From a virus, in IMG/VR virus record IMGVR_UViG_3300042309_000307, positions 1-35,910 of that record: a DNA stretch of 35,910 nt; one strand, 5' to 3'. A model generated the notes under the pieces. The model saw nothing but the letters and a program-made list of their open reading frames with translations, was not told where the DNA came from and searched no databases. This document shows positions 23,065 to 30,016 of this stretch, piece by piece (positions within the stretch are counted from its first letter, which is position 1; every line of letters begins with the position of its first letter). A program made the translations under genes and the position numbers.

Positions 23065-23175
23065 AATCCGGACAGGACGGACACCCTTATAGGGTGTTGT
23101 CCGTCCGTGTCCGGATTTCTGGGTTTTGGACATTTGGACATTTTCGGATTTGTCCGAACTTGTCCGAGTTGTCCG
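23065..23175. repeat. TGTCC/GGACA repeat cluster with long hairpin, candidate replication origin
   Basis: Nine copies of the pentamer TGTCC or its complement GGACA occur here (starts at 23070, 23079, 23098, 23108, 23128, 23136, 23151, 23161, 23170). The last three are direct repeats of TTGTCCGA type at 9-10 bp spacing, iteron-like. The first four build a long imperfect inverted repeat, 23065-23087 against 23091-23117, around a TAT loop. The region is AT-richer than its surroundings and lies immediately downstream of the primase-helicase gene. A replication origin or autoregulatory site is the favoured reading. A terminator is less likely because the minus strand lacks a T run. Confidence 0.6.
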
Positions 23176-23189
23176 GACTTGCCGGCGGG

Positions 23190-25358
23190 TCAGCATAGCC
23201 ACACCCACTGGTCCCGTGACGCGGCGGCCTTGGCGTCGAAAGCCGCCTTTGCGTTCCGGTCAAAAGCGCGGCGTTTTGAGTCGCCCTCGCCGGTCGAGAT
23301 GTTCAGCCCGTAGGCTTCGGCGCGCCATTGGTCGAGGGTGACGGCGAGACGGGAGGATGTCACGCCGTCCTGCTGCACCCTGACGCCATGTTTTGCCACG
23401 GCGTTTTCAAGCGCCTGCAAAATGACAGTCAGCCCTTTCGCCCGACGACGCTCACGCGGTGCCGGTGCTGGCGCGTCCGCCGTGACCGCCACGCAGCTGG
23501 TCAGCGGCTTGCCCCGGCGGTTGGTCCCGAGGTCGATGACCTCGAGGCGGAACCCCATGTCGTCGCCGATCTCGAGCTCGCGCTGCTTGGTGACCTTGAC
23601 CAGCGAGACCTCGGCGCCCTCGCCGCGGCTGATCTCGACCTCGGTGTCGGTGGCGGCACGCAGGAGCGAGTGTCCGCGTGCGCCGCGCGCCTGGTCCTTG
23701 CCGCTGTGGTGGACGTAGCCGAGGTGCGCGCCGCAGGCCTGTCGGACCATGTCGGACGCCCGGACGAGCGCGCCCATGTCCTCGGGCGAGTTCTCGTTGC
23801 CTCCGGCCAGCGCGCGGCTGAGGGTGTCGATGACCACCAGCTTGACCGGCCTGCCGAGCTGCTCGGCGGCGACCTTGATCGCCTCGATCAACGCCGGGAC
23901 GTCCGCCTCGACGTCCAGCATGTTGATGGCGCTCGGCACGATCGCCAGCGGCAGGTCGCGGCGGTCGGCCGGCTTGACCCAGTGGTGCTTCATCCAGGCG
24001 CTGACGCGGTTGCGGATGCCCGCGACGCCCTCGAGCGCGCAGTAGACCACGCCGCCCTGGTCGACCTCCCGGCCGCGGTACGGGCGGCCGAGCGCGACGT
24101 GCATGGCGAGGTCGAGGACGCAGAACGTCTTGCCGACGTTGCTGTCTCCGTACCAGACAGACATGCCGCCCTCGACCAGCAGCCCCTCGACGAAGTCGAG
24201 CGCGGGCTCCGCGGCGGTGACCTCGTTGGCGTAGAGGAGTGGCAGGCTGGCGCGCCTTGCTCCTCCCTCCTGCCCTCCCACGCTCCCGTTCTCCTCCCCT
24301 GCCCCGTGCTGGGGCGAGGATGGCGCAGGGCGAGCGCTGGCCTGCTGGCGGGCCTCGTGGCTGGCGACCGCCTCTTCCTCGTTCCTGAGCCCCTTGATCC
24401 GGCCCTCGTGGAAGCGGCGGAGCGTGTACTCGACCTTCTGCCTGCACTCCTCCGGCCCGCGGCCCGGGCGTGAGCGCCAGTCGACCTTCCTGTCGTACTG
24501 CGGCCACACGGCCTCATAGAGCTCGTCGGCCGTCGGCGCGGCGCCGTGGGTGCCGATGAACTCGCGCAGGACCGCCGCGATCGTGGCGACCATGTAGGCC
24601 TCGCGGCCGTCGTCGAGCTGGGCCTCGAGGACGCCCAGCGAGCCGGTGCTGGCCGGCATGGCGACCGGCGGGGCCGGAGCCGCCACCGCCACCGCAGCCC
24701 GCGGCGCGGCGGCGCCGTATGGCACCGCCCTGGCGATCATGTCGGCGGTGTAGGTCGGGCCGCCCTCGGTCAGCGTGACCAGCTGCGCCACCCGGCCGGG
24801 CTTGGTAGGCCAGGCGATGCTGCCGGCCAGCCGCATGATGCGACCGGGGTTCACCACCTTGGCGTCGCCGCCGTAGGTGCCGGCGATCGCCTCGAGCTGC
24901 CCGCGCAGCGCCGCCATGTCGTCGATCGGCTCCTCGAGCCTCCACCACCAGTGCTGGCGGACATGCGGCACCGTGCCGGTGGTGACCTTGAGGGTCGGCG
25001 GCATGCGCCGCGCAAGCCGCTCCGCGCGCTCGACCGAGCCGGGCTCGTCGAGGTCGAGCCACACCGCCCAGGCGGCGATGGCGTCGCTGTCTGAGGTGCG
25101 CGCGAACGGCGCGGTGTCGGCGTGCTTGAGGGTGGCGCCGAGGTAGAGGTTGCGCCCCTCGAGGTTCCAGCCGGCGGCCTGCTCGGCGAGCTCGTCGACC
25201 TGGTCGAGGGTGAACAGCCGGGCGCCGGAGCCCTTGCCGGGCGAGATCCATGCGAGCTCGACGAGGCCGGAGGTGGCGGCGCCGAACAGCCCGAGGACGT
25301 GCCGGCGCATGGCGTCGGTGTCCGGCTGCATGTCGATCTTCATTGCCGGCGCGCTCAT
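23190..25358 (-). CDS. RepB-like primase / RepA-like helicase fusion, replication protein
   Basis: In this 722-aa protein, residues 1-215 form a RepB/archaeo-eukaryotic-type primase domain with catalytic-type AVWLDLDEPG (D102, D104) and HWWWRLEEP (136-144), then NPGRIMRLAGSIAWPTKPGR. A Pro/Ala linker and a helical middle follow. Residues 385-600 form a RecA-fold ATPase of the RepA/AAA_25 type: Walker A GDSNVGKTF (404-412), Walker B LVVIDTLSRA (507-516), HHSGKDQARGARGHSLLRAATD (550-571). The C-terminus (600-722) is helical and ends QWVWLC. One polypeptide supplies primer synthesis and unwinding. It overlaps the upstream gene as ATGA and ends next to the iteron-like cluster. Confidence 0.88.
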   Translation of the reverse strand: MSAPAMKIDMQPDTDAMRRHVLGLFGAATSGLVELAWISPGKGSGARLFTLDQVDELAEQAAGWNLEGRNLYLGATLKHADTAPFARTSDSDAIAAWAVWLDLDEPGSVERAERLARRMPPTLKVTTGTVPHVRQHWWWRLEEPIDDMAALRGQLEAIAGTYGGDAKVVNPGRIMRLAGSIAWPTKPGRVAQLVTLTEGGPTYTADMIARAVPYGAAAPRAAVAVAAPAPPVAMPASTGSLGVLEAQLDDGREAYMVATIAAVLREFIGTHGAAPTADELYEAVWPQYDRKVDWRSRPGRGPEECRQKVEYTLRRFHEGRIKGLRNEEEAVASHEARQQASARPAPSSPQHGAGEENGSVGGQEGGARRASLPLLYANEVTAAEPALDFVEGLLVEGGMSVWYGDSNVGKTFCVLDLAMHVALGRPYRGREVDQGGVVYCALEGVAGIRNRVSAWMKHHWVKPADRRDLPLAIVPSAINMLDVEADVPALIEAIKVAAEQLGRPVKLVVIDTLSRALAGGNENSPEDMGALVRASDMVRQACGAHLGYVHHSGKDQARGARGHSLLRAATDTEVEISRGEGAEVSLVKVTKQRELEIGDDMGFRLEVIDLGTNRRGKPLTSCVAVTADAPAPAPRERRRAKGLTVILQALENAVAKHGVRVQQDGVTSSRLAVTLDQWRAEAYGLNISTGEGDSKRRAFDRNAKAAFDAKAAASRDQWVWLC

Positions 25359-25744
25359 TGAATGTCCGCCAGCTTCGCCGTTCGCTCTGCTTCGTGTTTC
25401 TCGAAGAGCTCCTGCGCCTCGGCATGCGCGCGCTGCCAGACCACCGGCGACACCTGCCTGCGGAGAATGTCCAGCATGAACTGCCCGACATCCCGTTTCG
25501 GGTACGCCCCAAGCACCTTGTTGAGATGCTGGATCTGCGTCTGGAACACGAACTTCTGCCTGCCAAGATCTCGGCGGCTCTCTTCGTCAGGTGCCTCCTT
25601 GATCATCTGCTCGAGCCTCTGCACGCACGAACGCAAGACGTCGCGGCGTTGCTCTGGCGTGAGTTGCTCTTCAAGCGCCGGCATTTCCCTGAGCCAAATG
25701 CGATCGGCTCTTGCCTGGCCGAGCTTGTGCGCGCCCTTGTACAT
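25355..25744 (-). CDS. Helical phage protein upstream of the replication gene, unknown function
   Basis: This 129-aa protein begins MYKGAHKLGQARADRIWLREMP. It is almost wholly helical with EEQLTPEQRRDVLRSCVQRLEQMIKEAPDE and RRDLGRQKFVFQTQIQHLNKVLG, ending in a charged tail. GAGGGG precedes the ATG closely. It is coupled to the primase-helicase by an ATGA overlap, suggesting a replication accessory function such as a helicase loader or regulator. That is inference from position only. Confidence 0.68.
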   Translation of the reverse strand: MYKGAHKLGQARADRIWLREMPALEEQLTPEQRRDVLRSCVQRLEQMIKEAPDEESRRDLGRQKFVFQTQIQHLNKVLGAYPKRDVGQFMLDILRRQVSPVVWQRAHAEAQELFEKHEAERTAKLADIQ

Positions 25745-25868
25745 CGCCCCTCACCATTCAAATGAGTGCTGCGGATGCCGCCGCAGCTCGCTCACCACTC
25801 ACGCACCCAGCCGCCGGGGAGGAGAAGCGGGGGCGCTCGGCAGGTGACGCCGAGGTCGTCGATCGGCG
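25745..25868. other. 124-nt gap in the early operon with one possible 14-codon ORF
   Basis: Nothing certain is encoded here. On the minus strand a GTG at 25795-25793 opens a 14-codon frame (VSELRRHPQHSFEW) ending at 25751, just before the Shine-Dalgarno of the next gene. It could be a leader peptide or simply chance. Confidence 0.25.
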
Positions 25869-26507
25869 TCAGAACTCGGTGTCGCCGCTCGCGGACACCG
25901 GAGCGGCAGCCGCCGGCGGCGGCACCGTCCTCGAGCCCGTGGCGGGCGGCGCGACAGGCGCGGCGACGGGCTTTGGCGTCGGCGCGTCGGTCAGCGGGAG
26001 CTCGGCGGGACGCGCGACCCACGAGACGATCTGCAGGACCGGCTTGTAGTTGGTCGATTTGCCGGCGCCCGTGCTGATGGTGACCGCCTCGGTCGTCGGG
26101 CAGGCCACCACCGGCAGCTTGCCCTCGGCGGCCTCGGGCGCTGCGCTGTAGGCGTCGTGCAGCTGGTCGATCGCCTGCATCACGATCGCGGCCTGCGCGG
26201 TGATCTCGCGCACGTCGCCGCCGAGGCTCTTCGCGAGCTTGACGTGCAGCTTGACCGCGCGGCGGTGATCCTCGCTGGGCTTCGCGGGCATCGGCGCCGG
26301 GACGCGCGCGAAGCTGGTGTCGGGCGGCTGGCCGGCGGCGAACTTGGCCCAGCCGATCTCGATCTGCGCGAGGTCGAAGACCGCGGTGAAGCCGTTGGTG
26401 ACGTCGGTGACCTGGTCCTTGCCGTCGACGCGGAACCAGCGACCGGCGCGCGCGTCGAACTTGACGATGGGCGTGCGGTTGCCGCCCGTGGGGATGCCGA
26501 GTGCCAT
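25869..26507 (-). CDS. Recombination/replication-module protein, possibly ssDNA-binding
   Basis: This 212-aa protein begins MALGIPTGGNRTPIVKFDARAGRWF. The N-terminal 150 residues are globular (DVTNGFTAVFDLAQIEIGWAKFAAGQPPD, HRRAVKLHVKLAKSLGGDVREIT, SWVARPAELPL). The last about 50 residues are a disordered Pro/Ala tail ending SGDTEF, an acidic tip like that of SSB proteins that recruit partners. It stands directly downstream of the PD-(D/E)XK nuclease, where phages often encode a recombinase or ssDNA-binding partner. I cannot assign a family with certainty. Confidence 0.65.
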   Translation of the reverse strand: MALGIPTGGNRTPIVKFDARAGRWFRVDGKDQVTDVTNGFTAVFDLAQIEIGWAKFAAGQPPDTSFARVPAPMPAKPSEDHRRAVKLHVKLAKSLGGDVREITAQAAIVMQAIDQLHDAYSAAPEAAEGKLPVVACPTTEAVTISTGAGKSTNYKPVLQIVSWVARPAELPLTDAPTPKPVAAPVAPPATGSRTVPPPAAAAPVSASGDTEF

Positions 26508-26557
26508 TTGCGTGTGTCCTTTTCCGGTGTCTGGCCGGGAACCGCCGGCCGCGGTTC

Positions 26558-27298
26558 TCAGAAGCCGAAGACGCGCAGTCCGTTGGCGCGGGCCTGCGGC
26601 TCGTTCCAGTAGAAGCTGTCGTAGTTCGGGCAAAGGAGCCCGGCGAGCTCGTGCGGATCGCGCGAGAGCGCGAGGAAGCGCTCGAGGCGGCGAGCGATGT
26701 TCGCCAGCGCCGCGAGGTGGTCGCGCGCGTTCTCGAGCTCGTACACCGCCGACTTCTTCGGCGTGGCGTAGCAGAAGCGCATGCCGTAGTTGCCGAAGGC
26801 CGCGGCGTACACCGCGCCCTGGCGTGCGTGGCTGGCCTTGATCGCGCTCGGCAGCGTCGAGCTCGTCTTGAGGTCGACGATCACGCCGTGCGTGTGGAAC
26901 ACGAAGTCGGTGAAGCCGATGCACGGCACCGCCACGCCCTCGAGCGTGACCTCGACCCGGTGCTGGCGGCCATCCTCGGGGACGTCAGGCTTGCCGTATG
27001 CCGCGAGCTGCTTGAGCGCCTGCTCGAGCATGCCGGCGATCTTCAGCTTGGCGTCGGCGTCCTGGCAGAGCGCGTCGTACTTGGTGAGCGCGACCGGCAG
27101 CGCGTCGTGAAGCTTGTCGGGGTTGAGCAGCGCGTACTCGACGCCCGCCTCGACTGCCGTGCCGCAATGCGCGGCCGGGCCGACCGGCGAGCGCATCTTG
27201 AGCAGGCGCTCCATCACCCACATCGCGGGCTCGGACGCCCAGAGGTTCAGCGACGAGGCGCTGACATGCTCGATGCCGTGCTGCGCGAAGCCGCTCAT
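26558..27298 (-). CDS. PD-(D/E)XK nuclease (RecB/Cas4-like exonuclease)
   Basis: This 246-aa protein begins MSGFAQHGIEHVSASSLNLWASEPAMWV, matching the 'S.S.L' start of RecB-family nucleases. Further features are GPAAHCGTAVEAGVEYALLNP (a metal-binding G-x-x-x-E segment), GFTDFVFHTHGVIVDLKTSS (the D...D-x-K core of the PD-(D/E)XK fold) and HARQGAVYAAAFG (the Q-x-x-x-Y motif of RecB-like nucleases). It probably degrades or processes DNA ends for phage recombination together with the next gene. The start overlaps the DUF6378 gene stop as ATGA. Confidence 0.82.
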   Translation of the reverse strand: MSGFAQHGIEHVSASSLNLWASEPAMWVMERLLKMRSPVGPAAHCGTAVEAGVEYALLNPDKLHDALPVALTKYDALCQDADAKLKIAGMLEQALKQLAAYGKPDVPEDGRQHRVEVTLEGVAVPCIGFTDFVFHTHGVIVDLKTSSTLPSAIKASHARQGAVYAAAFGNYGMRFCYATPKKSAVYELENARDHLAALANIARRLERFLALSRDPHELAGLLCPNYDSFYWNEPQARANGLRVFGF

Positions 27299-27627
27299 CG
27301 GTACACCGGAGCCTCGGCAGCGCGACGCTCCAGCGTCTCCTGCTCGTGGTCCTCCTCGGCGACCTGGCCGGCCAGCGCGACGTATCCGAGCGCGTCGACC
27401 CAGTCGTCGCGGTTGAACTCGCCGTGGCGGGTGCGCGCGATCTTCAGCAGCGCCATCATGACGAGCACGTCGCAGTCGATGATGCGTACCGGCGACCCCT
27501 CGCAGGTCAGGTAGGCGTTCCACAATGCGGCGACCATCTCGTGAAGCGCGCGCACGTCGCCGTGCTGGCGGGCGCGGTCTCCACCGACCAGCCCGGCCGC
27601 GGCGTCGAGGTGTTCCTGTGCCTTCAT
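27295..27627 (-). CDS. DUF6378 protein
   Basis: This 110-aa protein has AAGLVGGDRARQHGDVRALHEM, WNAYLTCEG, VLVMMALLKIARTRHGEFNRDDWVDALGYVALA, the pattern of DUF6378. The helical family with conserved K-x-x-R and D...D-x-x-GY residues resembles small all-alpha nucleotide pyrophosphohydrolase-like phage proteins. Whether it hydrolyses nucleotides is not known to me. It is coupled to the nuclease gene and belongs to the early replication/recombination operon. Confidence 0.78.
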   Translation of the reverse strand: MKAQEHLDAAAGLVGGDRARQHGDVRALHEMVAALWNAYLTCEGSPVRIIDCDVLVMMALLKIARTRHGEFNRDDWVDALGYVALAGQVAEEDHEQETLERRAAEAPVYR

Positions 27628-27645
27628 GTCTCTCCCCTTCGGTGG

Positions 27646-28023
27646 TCAGTCTTCGATTTCGATGAGCGTGATCTCCGCGCGCGGACGCTCGCGGTCGATG
27701 TGATGAAAGAGGTGCATCTCGCGCACCGCGCGGTCGTTCGCGTAGACGCGGCCCTGCAAGGCATCGAGGATGAGGCTGGGGTCGAGGTCCGGCCGCTCGG
27801 TGGCGTAGAAGACATGCGCGGTCATCGCGATCGGCGCGCGCAGCTGCTTGTCCTCGGGCAGCGGCGCCACCTGGCGCGCAACGTCGGCGACGTAGCGGCG
27901 GGCCTTGAGCGACTTGATGACCCGCAGGCGCCCGCCGATCTTCACGATCTGCCGCGAGTTCGCCTTCGACGCTGGCTCCCCCTCGATGACGCCATGCCAG
28001 CGGCGCAGCTGCGGCTCGGTCAT
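27646..28023 (-). CDS. rusA: RusA-type Holliday junction resolvase
   Basis: This 125-aa protein begins MTEPQLRRWHGVIEGEPASKANSRQIV. It has the RusA features: the P-x-SK.N..... start, and the catalytic cluster ERPDLDPSLILDALQGRVYANDRAVREMHLF in place of KPDLDN..K...D.L.G..Y.DD. The aspartates in PDLDP, LDAL and ANDR are the expected metal ligands, and the usual lysine after DN is replaced (PSLIL). It would resolve branched DNA from replication or recombination before packaging. Start chosen at the ATG overlapping the upstream stop as ATGA. Confidence 0.8.
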   Translation of the reverse strand: MTEPQLRRWHGVIEGEPASKANSRQIVKIGGRLRVIKSLKARRYVADVARQVAPLPEDKQLRAPIAMTAHVFYATERPDLDPSLILDALQGRVYANDRAVREMHLFHHIDRERPRAEITLIEIED

Positions 28024-28583
28024 GGCGTGCCTCGACGCGCGGCCTGCAGCACGCGCTGGACGCTGGACTGCGCAACGCCCAGCGCGGTGGCGATCCGCCC
28101 CTGCGACATGCCAGCAGCCGCCATGCGGATGACCGCGTCGCGATCGAGCGGCTTGTATTTCTTCTGCTGGAAGTCGTGGAACTGAGGCTGCCGCTCGGCG
28201 CACATGCCAGCCGCGCTGCTCATGTACGACGACGCCGGCGGAGGCTGCCGGCGCCAGAGAGCGACCGGACGGATCATGTGCGCCGGGATGTCCTCGTACC
28301 GCGCAGCGCCGATATGCTTGGCGAAGCGCTGCTCAGCGTTTCGCAGCTCCACCTCGCGGTCGTAGCCTTCGAGGTCGTTGCGGCAGACCTTCTGCTGATG
28401 ACCTGTCGGGCTGCCATCGTGGTGATAGGCCCCGTCCTCGTAGCTCAGCCGGCGCTTGCGCCGCGCCTGCTGCAGCGCGCCGGCCAGGCGGCGCGGATCG
28501 AAGACCTCGCGCAGCTGCGCGAGCGTGGCGCGGCGGCCGGGCTGCTCGGCAACCCAAGTGCAGACCTCGTGCGTGAGGCTCAT
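28020..28583 (-). CDS. DNA-binding protein with C-terminal HTH
   Basis: This 187-aa protein begins MSLTHEVCTWVAEQPGRRATLAQLREVF, an N-terminal winged-helix-like region. A middle section has no recognised fold (HDGSPTGHQQKVCRNDLEGYDREVEL). The C-terminal helix-turn-helix is of resolvase/Hin type: DRDAVIRMAAAGMSQGRIATALGVAQSSVQRVLQAARR. As the second gene of the leftward early operon it is in the place of lambda cII or a replication initiator. It is coupled by ATGA overlaps to both neighbours. Role as regulator or initiator is unresolved. Confidence 0.72.
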   Translation of the reverse strand: MSLTHEVCTWVAEQPGRRATLAQLREVFDPRRLAGALQQARRKRRLSYEDGAYHHDGSPTGHQQKVCRNDLEGYDREVELRNAEQRFAKHIGAARYEDIPAHMIRPVALWRRQPPPASSYMSSAAGMCAERQPQFHDFQQKKYKPLDRDAVIRMAAAGMSQGRIATALGVAQSSVQRVLQAARRGTP

Positions 28584-28789
28584 TTGCGCCCCCGCCGGGG
28601 CTTGGCGATGAGGTCTTCGGCGGTCACCCGCAGCCCCATGCTTCTCGCGATGTCGAGGATCTGCCGCTGGCGGCGCGCGGGGACGATGCCCCGCTGCTTC
28701 CACCCGGCGACGGTGCTCTGAGAGCAGCCGCACAACCGCGCGAGGGCGATCTGGCTACCGAAGAGGCGGAACAGGTCGTCGATTGGCAT
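28580..28789 (-). CDS. Cro/YdaS-like repressor
   Basis: This 69-aa protein begins MPIDDLFRLFGSQIALARLCGCSQSTVAGWKQRG, a compact Cro/YdaS-type helix-turn-helix (recognition region CSQSTVAGWKQRGIVPARR). It then has a short helical, basic end (QILDIARSMGLRVTAEDLIAK). The I-P-x-x-R following the HTH is typical of YdaS/Cro-like antirepressors. It is the first gene of the leftward early operon and is divergent from the cI-like repressor, the classical place of cro. Longer upstream frames run into the operator region and are rejected. Confidence 0.85.
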   Translation of the reverse strand: MPIDDLFRLFGSQIALARLCGCSQSTVAGWKQRGIVPARRQRQILDIARSMGLRVTAEDLIAKPRRGRK

Positions 28790-28796
28790 GGTTAAC

Positions 28797-28825
28797 GAAG
28801 TATTACTTCTACCGTTCGCTGTCAA
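28797..28825 (-). promoter_or_regulatory. Leftward early promoter (PR-like)
   Basis: A consensus -35 TTGACA lies at 28825-28820 on the minus strand, followed after 16-17 bp by a weak -10 (ATACTT, 28803-28798). The cro-like ATG is at 28789. A 13-bp perfect palindrome, GAAGTA-T-TACTTC (28797-28809), covers the -10 and could be a separate operator, for example for the Cro-like protein. Operator O1 ends on the first base of the -35. Confidence 0.6.
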
Positions 28826-28839
28826 TCGCTTTTCCTGAT
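28825..28839. promoter_or_regulatory. Repressor operator O1
   Basis: ATCGCTTTTCCTGAT is an imperfect copy of the palindromic motif found at O2 and O3. Read on the minus strand its GCGAT end runs straight into the TTGACA -35 box of the leftward promoter. Confidence 0.6.
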
Positions 28840-28853
28840 TCGCTTTTCGCGAA
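28839..28853. promoter_or_regulatory. Repressor operator O2
   Basis: TTCGC-TTTTC-GCGAA is a perfect 5-bp inverted repeat with a 5-nt spacer. It lies 14 bp from O1 and 21 bp before the cI-like ATG, so occupancy could also govern the repressor's own promoter. Confidence 0.65.
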
Positions 28854-28874
28854 GCCGTGTGCTTACCTCCCCGC

Positions 28875-29546
28875 ATGTCGATTGGTGCCCGGATAGCCGA
28901 GGCGCGGCGAATTGCCGGCCTGTCTCAGAAGAAGCTCGCGGAGCTGCTCGGAACGGCGCAGAGCACCGTGTCCGCCTGGGAGAGCGACAAGAACCAGCCA
29001 AGCGTCGAGGGCTTTGAGCAGCTGGCGGCGCTGTTCAAGACCGATCCTGCCGCGCTGGCATTTGGCGATACGGCCAGGAACGTGCCTGCCGTCCCACTGA
29101 AGCGCCCCGCATCGATCCAGCTTGGCGACGACGAGTTCGTGCCTGTTCCGTCCTACGACATCCGAGCAGCGGCCGGACACGGCGCCGTCAATTTCGACGA
29201 GCAACCACAGCATTTTCTGCTGTACCGCCGCGAATGGCTTCGTTCCGTTTCGGCAACGTCAGTCGATGACCTGGCTGTCCTGCGCGTCAGCGGCGACTCG
29301 ATGCAACCCACCCTGCAGGACGGCGACACCGTATTGGTGGACAAGTCCATTCGGCGGGTGGGGCGCGATGGCCTCTACATCATCCGCAGCGGCGACGAGC
29401 TGCAGGTGAAGCGCGTGGCGGCGCACCCGCAGACCGGCACCCTGACCGTCAAGTCGGACAACCCGGCCTATCCCTCCTACGACGGCATCTCGCCAGATGC
29501 GATCGCAGTCCTGGCCCGCGTCATCTGGATGGCGCGGCGGGTCTAA
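28875..29546 (+). CDS. CI-like lysogenic repressor, HTH plus S24 peptidase
   Basis: This 223-aa protein has an N-terminal HTH_3 domain: IGARIAEARRIAGLSQKKLAELLG, then TAQSTVSAWESDKNQPS (about 3-60). The S24 peptidase domain has a cleavage-type Ala-Gly at RAAAGHGA (A100-G101), catalytic Ser142 in VSGDSMQPTLQDGD and Lys179 in ELQVKRVAA. Self-cleavage upon RecA activation would induce the prophage. The ATG at 28875 has no Shine-Dalgarno (CCTCC precedes it), so the transcript may be leaderless as for lambda PRM; a GTG at 28857 is an alternative. It is divergent from the Cro-like gene, and the same operator motif flanks both ends of this gene. Confidence 0.92.
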   Translation: MSIGARIAEARRIAGLSQKKLAELLGTAQSTVSAWESDKNQPSVEGFEQLAALFKTDPAALAFGDTARNVPAVPLKRPASIQLGDDEFVPVPSYDIRAAAGHGAVNFDEQPQHFLLYRREWLRSVSATSVDDLAVLRVSGDSMQPTLQDGDTVLVDKSIRRVGRDGLYIIRSGDELQVKRVAAHPQTGTLTVKSDNPAYPSYDGISPDAIAVLARVIWMARRV

Positions 29547-29550
29547 CGCT

Positions 29551-29565
29551 ATCGCTTTTCGCGAT
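29551..29565. promoter_or_regulatory. Repressor operator O3
   Basis: ATCGC-TTTTC-GCGAT is a perfect inverted repeat, 4 nt after the repressor stop codon. Its last base is the first base of the TTGACC -35 box of the next promoter, the same placement as O1 to the leftward promoter. Confidence 0.68.
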
Positions 29566-29593
29566 TGACCAAGTTCACTTAAACCGTTATCGT
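29565..29593 (+). promoter_or_regulatory. Rightward promoter of the accessory/xis/int operon
   Basis: TTGACC (29565-29570), a 17-bp spacer and TATCGT (29588-29593) make a sigma70-type promoter 40 nt upstream of the first small gene. O3 abuts its -35, so the CI-like repressor probably silences it in the lysogen. Confidence 0.6.
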
Positions 29594-29633
29594 CCCATCC
29601 GTTGCCGCCCCATTGGCGGCTCGGAGGAGGGAC

Positions 29634-29816
29634 ATGGACGACCAGCTTTCCCAGTTGCGGGAGCGCCTCGCTGACGTCGAGCGCTTCCTGCTGATCGAGG
29701 AGGCCGCCGACCGCGGCGCGGACCTTCAGAAGATCAGCCGGCTCCGCCAGCACCGCATCGCGCTGCACCTCGAGATCGACGCGCTCGTCGCGTCGAGGAT
29801 CGCGGGAGCGGCGTGA
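29634..29816 (+). CDS. Small helical accessory protein
   Basis: This 60-aa protein begins MDDQLSQLRERLADVERFLLIEE. It is one continuous charged helix, probably a coiled coil, with no recognised family. A strong GGAGGAGG Shine-Dalgarno ends 3 nt before the ATG at 29634. It is the first gene of the rightward operon, and its stop shares a base with the next start (TGATG). Confidence 0.7.
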   Translation: MDDQLSQLRERLADVERFLLIEEAADRGADLQKISRLRQHRIALHLEIDALVASRIAGAA

Positions 29817-30016
29817 TGATCGTGTCCATCAACATCTCCGAGCGCTCGGCCATGACGGCCAAGCTCCACAAGCGCGACGCGAGGATCGTGTCGATCGCCG
29901 CGGAAGACACCGCGACGAACTGGATACGCCTGGCGATGACTGCCGCGCAGGCCGAGCAGCTGATCGTGCGGCTCGGCGACGCGCTTGCCGGTCGATCCGA
30001 TGGAGCGGCGCAATGA
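29816..30016 (+). CDS. Small accessory protein, unknown function
   Basis: This 66-aa protein begins MIVSINISERSAMTAKLHKRDARIVS. An N-terminal beta segment and central TNWIRLAMTAAQAEQLIVRLGDAL helix give a mixed small fold. The ATG overlaps the upstream stop and the gene ends in an ATGA overlap with the next. No family recognised. Confidence 0.66.
   Translation: MIVSINISERSAMTAKLHKRDARIVSIAAEDTATNWIRLAMTAAQAEQLIVRLGDALAGRSDGAAQ

Noticed and set aside
23065-23117. Large hairpin as a rho-independent terminator of the replication gene
   Set aside because: The stem is interrupted and is followed on the minus strand by TTGGATGGCGG, not a T run; the repeat content fits an origin or operator better.
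25751-25795. 14-codon minus-strand leader ORF before the 129-aa gene
   Set aside because: Too short to support alone; GTG start with no strong Shine-Dalgarno. Mentioned in the gap entry only.
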